Below, one piece after another: positions 62,554 through 64,000 of a stretch of DNA of 64,000 bases. The notes under the pieces were generated by a model, which saw only the letters and a program-made list of their open reading frames with translations, was not told where the DNA came from and ran no database searches. The translations under genes were made by a program, and so were the position numbers. The stretch is from Flavobacteriales bacterium. GTDB lineage: Bacteria; Bacteroidota; Bacteroidia; Flavobacteriales_D; Sanyastnellaceae. Every line of letters begins with the position of its first letter. Positions within the stretch are counted from its first letter, which is position 1. The DNA lies in contig JAIXWP010000135.1 in NCBI GenBank assembly GCA_027491215.1, forward strand, positions 1-64,000, read 5' to 3'.

Positions 62554-62799
62554 TTAAGCGGGGTTCACAGCCTCTACCGCTTTGATTTCAGGCACTGCAG
62601 CTTTGATAGCGCCTTCCACCCCTGCTTTCATTGTCATGTGCGACATGCTGCAAGTAGTGCATGCGCCGTGCAATTCCACGCGAGCTGTAAGATCTTCTGT
62701 GACTTCTACCAAGGTAATACCACCTCCATCCGCTTCCAAGTAGGGGCGTATGAGATTGAGGGAGTCGTTTACCTTCTTATAAATTTCGTTGTTTGACAT
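62554..62799 (-). CDS. NifU C-terminal-type Fe-S scaffold protein
   Basis: 81 residues. Contains the NFU domain with LNLIRPYLEADGGGITLVEV and the cluster site LHGACTTCSMSHMTMKAGVE (CxxC at about 47-50). Holds a 4Fe-4S or 2Fe-2S cluster and passes it to targets. It follows mrp by only 2 nt, so the two act in the same Fe-S maturation pathway. Confidence 0.92.
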   Translation of the reverse strand: MSNNEIYKKVNDSLNLIRPYLEADGGGITLVEVTEDLTARVELHGACTTCSMSHMTMKAGVEGAIKAAVPEIKAVEAVNPA

Positions 62800-62801
62800 G
62801 G

Positions 62802-63899
62802 CTATTGAGCTGCTTCAGGTTGAGCCTTTTTACGGAAAGGCAACATTCGCATTTCGCGTTCAAAGTTATTAAGGATTTCGTCTAAATGCTGCACAGCGGG
62901 TGTTCCTTCTTGTAATACTGCTGGACGCCCCGCATCGCCTGCCTCACGGATACTTTGAATAAGTGGTAAAGGACCTAAATAAGGCACATTCAATTCTTCA
63001 GCAAGGTGTTTTACACCATCACGACCGAAGAGAAAGTATTTGTTATCTGGGAGTTCGGCCGGAGTAAACCACGCCATATTTTCCACCATTCCGATGATCG
63101 GAATATCGATTCCAGAGATAGCAAACATTCCCACTCCTTTACGCGCATCGGCTAAAGCTACTTCTTGCGGCGTGCTCACGATTACTGCTCCTGAGATAGG
63201 CATTGCTTGTACAATGCTCAAATGGATATCTCCCGTTCCAGGAGGCAAGTCGAGCACCATGTAGTCCAATGGTCCCCAATTAGCATCATTGATCAATTGA
63301 TTCAATGCCTTGTTAGCCATAGCACCTCTCCAAACAATTGCTTGATTGACATCAGCAAAGAAGCCAATGGAAAGAATTTTCACCCCGTATTGTTCTACAG
63401 GTTCGAGCAAGCTCTTACCATCCACATCTACCACTCGAGGTTTTTCGTGGACCACATCAAACATCGTAGGAGCTGATGGGCCGTAGATATCAGCATCTAG
63501 TAATCCCACTTTATATCCTCGGCGTGCAAGGCCTACAGCGAGATTTGAAGCCACTGTTGACTTACCAACTCCACCTTTTCCAGAAGCAACAGCGATGATG
63601 TGTTTTACACCAGGAAGCACCTTGCGTAATTCGCCACTGCGCTCGTCGCCGCTGATCGGCAATACATCAATATCTACTTTGAATTCTTTACCGAGAACGC
63701 GATGAATCGCGAATTCACATGCTTCCTTCATGCGCATTCTGCTATGCATAGCAGGATTGCTCACTTTTACTTCAAGGGAAATATGTTGACCTTCCGCCTT
63801 TACGATTTTCACTAGGTTCAACTGCACAATATCCTTCTTCAAATCTGGCTCTATCACATTGGATAGTGCGTCAAGAATCGCTTGTTTTGAAACGCTCAT
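62802..63899 (-). CDS. mrp: Mrp/NBP35-type P-loop Fe-S carrier ATPase
   Basis: 365 residues from the ATG at 63897-63899 (MSVSKQAILDALSNVIEPDL); a GTG 24 nt upstream gives a longer, less likely start. N-terminal DUF59/MIP18-like domain (about 1-85), then a P-loop ATPase with VASGKGGVGKSTVASNLAVG (about 105), DADIYGPSAP and LDLPPGTGDIHLS. The CxxC that usually binds the bridging cluster is missing: the region reads ENMAWFTPAELPDNKYFLFG. From family knowledge this variant is typical for Bacteroidota. Confidence 0.93.
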   Translation of the reverse strand: MSVSKQAILDALSNVIEPDLKKDIVQLNLVKIVKAEGQHISLEVKVSNPAMHSRMRMKEACEFAIHRVLGKEFKVDIDVLPISGDERSGELRKVLPGVKHIIAVASGKGGVGKSTVASNLAVGLARRGYKVGLLDADIYGPSAPTMFDVVHEKPRVVDVDGKSLLEPVEQYGVKILSIGFFADVNQAIVWRGAMANKALNQLINDANWGPLDYMVLDLPPGTGDIHLSIVQAMPISGAVIVSTPQEVALADARKGVGMFAISGIDIPIIGMVENMAWFTPAELPDNKYFLFGRDGVKHLAEELNVPYLGPLPLIQSIREAGDAGRPAVLQEGTPAVQHLDEILNNFEREMRMLPFRKKAQPEAAQ

Positions 63900-63927
63900 A
63901 TTTGTTTTTTTCTTAAACCACACCGCG

Positions 63928-63935
63928 CAAAGTTA
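63928..63935 (-). promoter_or_regulatory. -7 element candidate for mrp-nifU
   Basis: TAACTTTG on the minus strand matches TANNTTTG exactly and lies 28 nt upstream of the mrp start. The -33 position has no good match. Confidence 0.5.
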
Positions 63936-63969
63936 TGCAAAACCACTAGGTGACGGTTATCTTCGCAGC

Positions 63970-64000
63970 ATGACAAACAATGACATTCTAAAAAAGTTGC
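63970..64000 (+). CDS. 5' end of a gene, possibly DUF1456 family
   Basis: ATG at 63970-63972 opens MTNNDILKKL, cut by the window edge. This start resembles that of the DUF1456 (YehS-like) family, but only ten residues are available. A TATCTTCG element a few nucleotides upstream on the plus strand could be its promoter. Confidence 0.35.
   Translation, partial: MTNNDILKKL

Overview
The window is chromosomal DNA from a Bacteroidota bacterium, most likely a marine or freshwater relative of the Flavobacteriales (Cryomorphaceae/Crocinitomicaceae-like). This placement is inferred from several things. There are TANNTTTG/TTTG promoters and few Shine-Dalgarno sequences. Three secreted proteins carry C-terminal sorting domains of the type IX secretion system (T9SS). 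There is a CcoN-CcoO fusion cbb3 oxidase, a FecI/FecR pair with an STN-domain protein, a TonB-dependent receptor, and a str-S10-spc ribosomal cluster without tuf. No phage, insertion sequence, CRISPR array or rRNA was seen.

Layout. 1-15020 (minus) is the str-S10-spc cluster, rpsL to a truncated rpsM, with secY, map and infA. 15.5-21.3 kb (plus) holds an ECF sigma/anti-sigma pair, an STN plus repeat outer-membrane protein and a TonB-dependent receptor. 21.3-26.1 kb holds a T9SS Kelch-like protein, a DegT/DnrJ-type aminotransferase, a beta-barrel protein and waaA. Next come tRNA-Gly and tRNA-Leu with a consensus promoter, an OmpR-type two-component system, fabD and a DUF4328 membrane protein. 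30.5-40.6 kb is the microaerobic respiration block: usp, an unknown gene, ccoI, ccoS, ccoNO, ccoQ, ccoP, ccoG, ccoH and a SafE-like protein. 40.7-43.0 kb (minus) encodes a PAS histidine kinase and a receiver-cNMP-Crp/Fnr fusion regulator. 43.3-46.6 kb is the feoAB operon with three downstream genes. 46.7-55 kb holds unknown secreted and membrane proteins, a 1298-residue haloperoxidase-like T9SS protein and a T9SS type B protein. 55-61 kb holds an acidic unknown protein, a DUF2911 protein and a PIG-L deacetylase/small ORF/sodium-solute symporter operon. 61-64 kb encodes ferredoxin, a ferredoxin reductase, a NifU-type scaffold and Mrp.

The most interesting system is the oxygen/respiration regulon. 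Three promoters (usp-ccoI, ccoSNOQPGH, and the kinase/regulator operon itself) each carry a palindrome close to ACTGAY-N4-RTCAGT. In each, the palindrome centre lies exactly 51.5 bp upstream of the first base of a (T/C)ANNTTTG -7 element. The kinase has a FixL-like PAS domain with a histidine at the haem-ligand position. Its partner fuses a FixJ-like receiver to a FixK-like Crp/Fnr DNA-binding domain. I infer a compressed FixL/FixJ/FixK cascade that controls cbb3 oxidase and itself, with a structured leader of about 190 nt ahead of the kinase gene.

A second unexplained signal is a family of intergenic arrays with a strict 7-bp period (three loci, three sequence types) placed next to gene 3' ends. 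Other points to check are an rplN gene without a canonical start codon, an 18-T tract inside ccoG, a palindrome on the feoA promoter, and a 33-residue ORF translationally coupled to a symporter gene.
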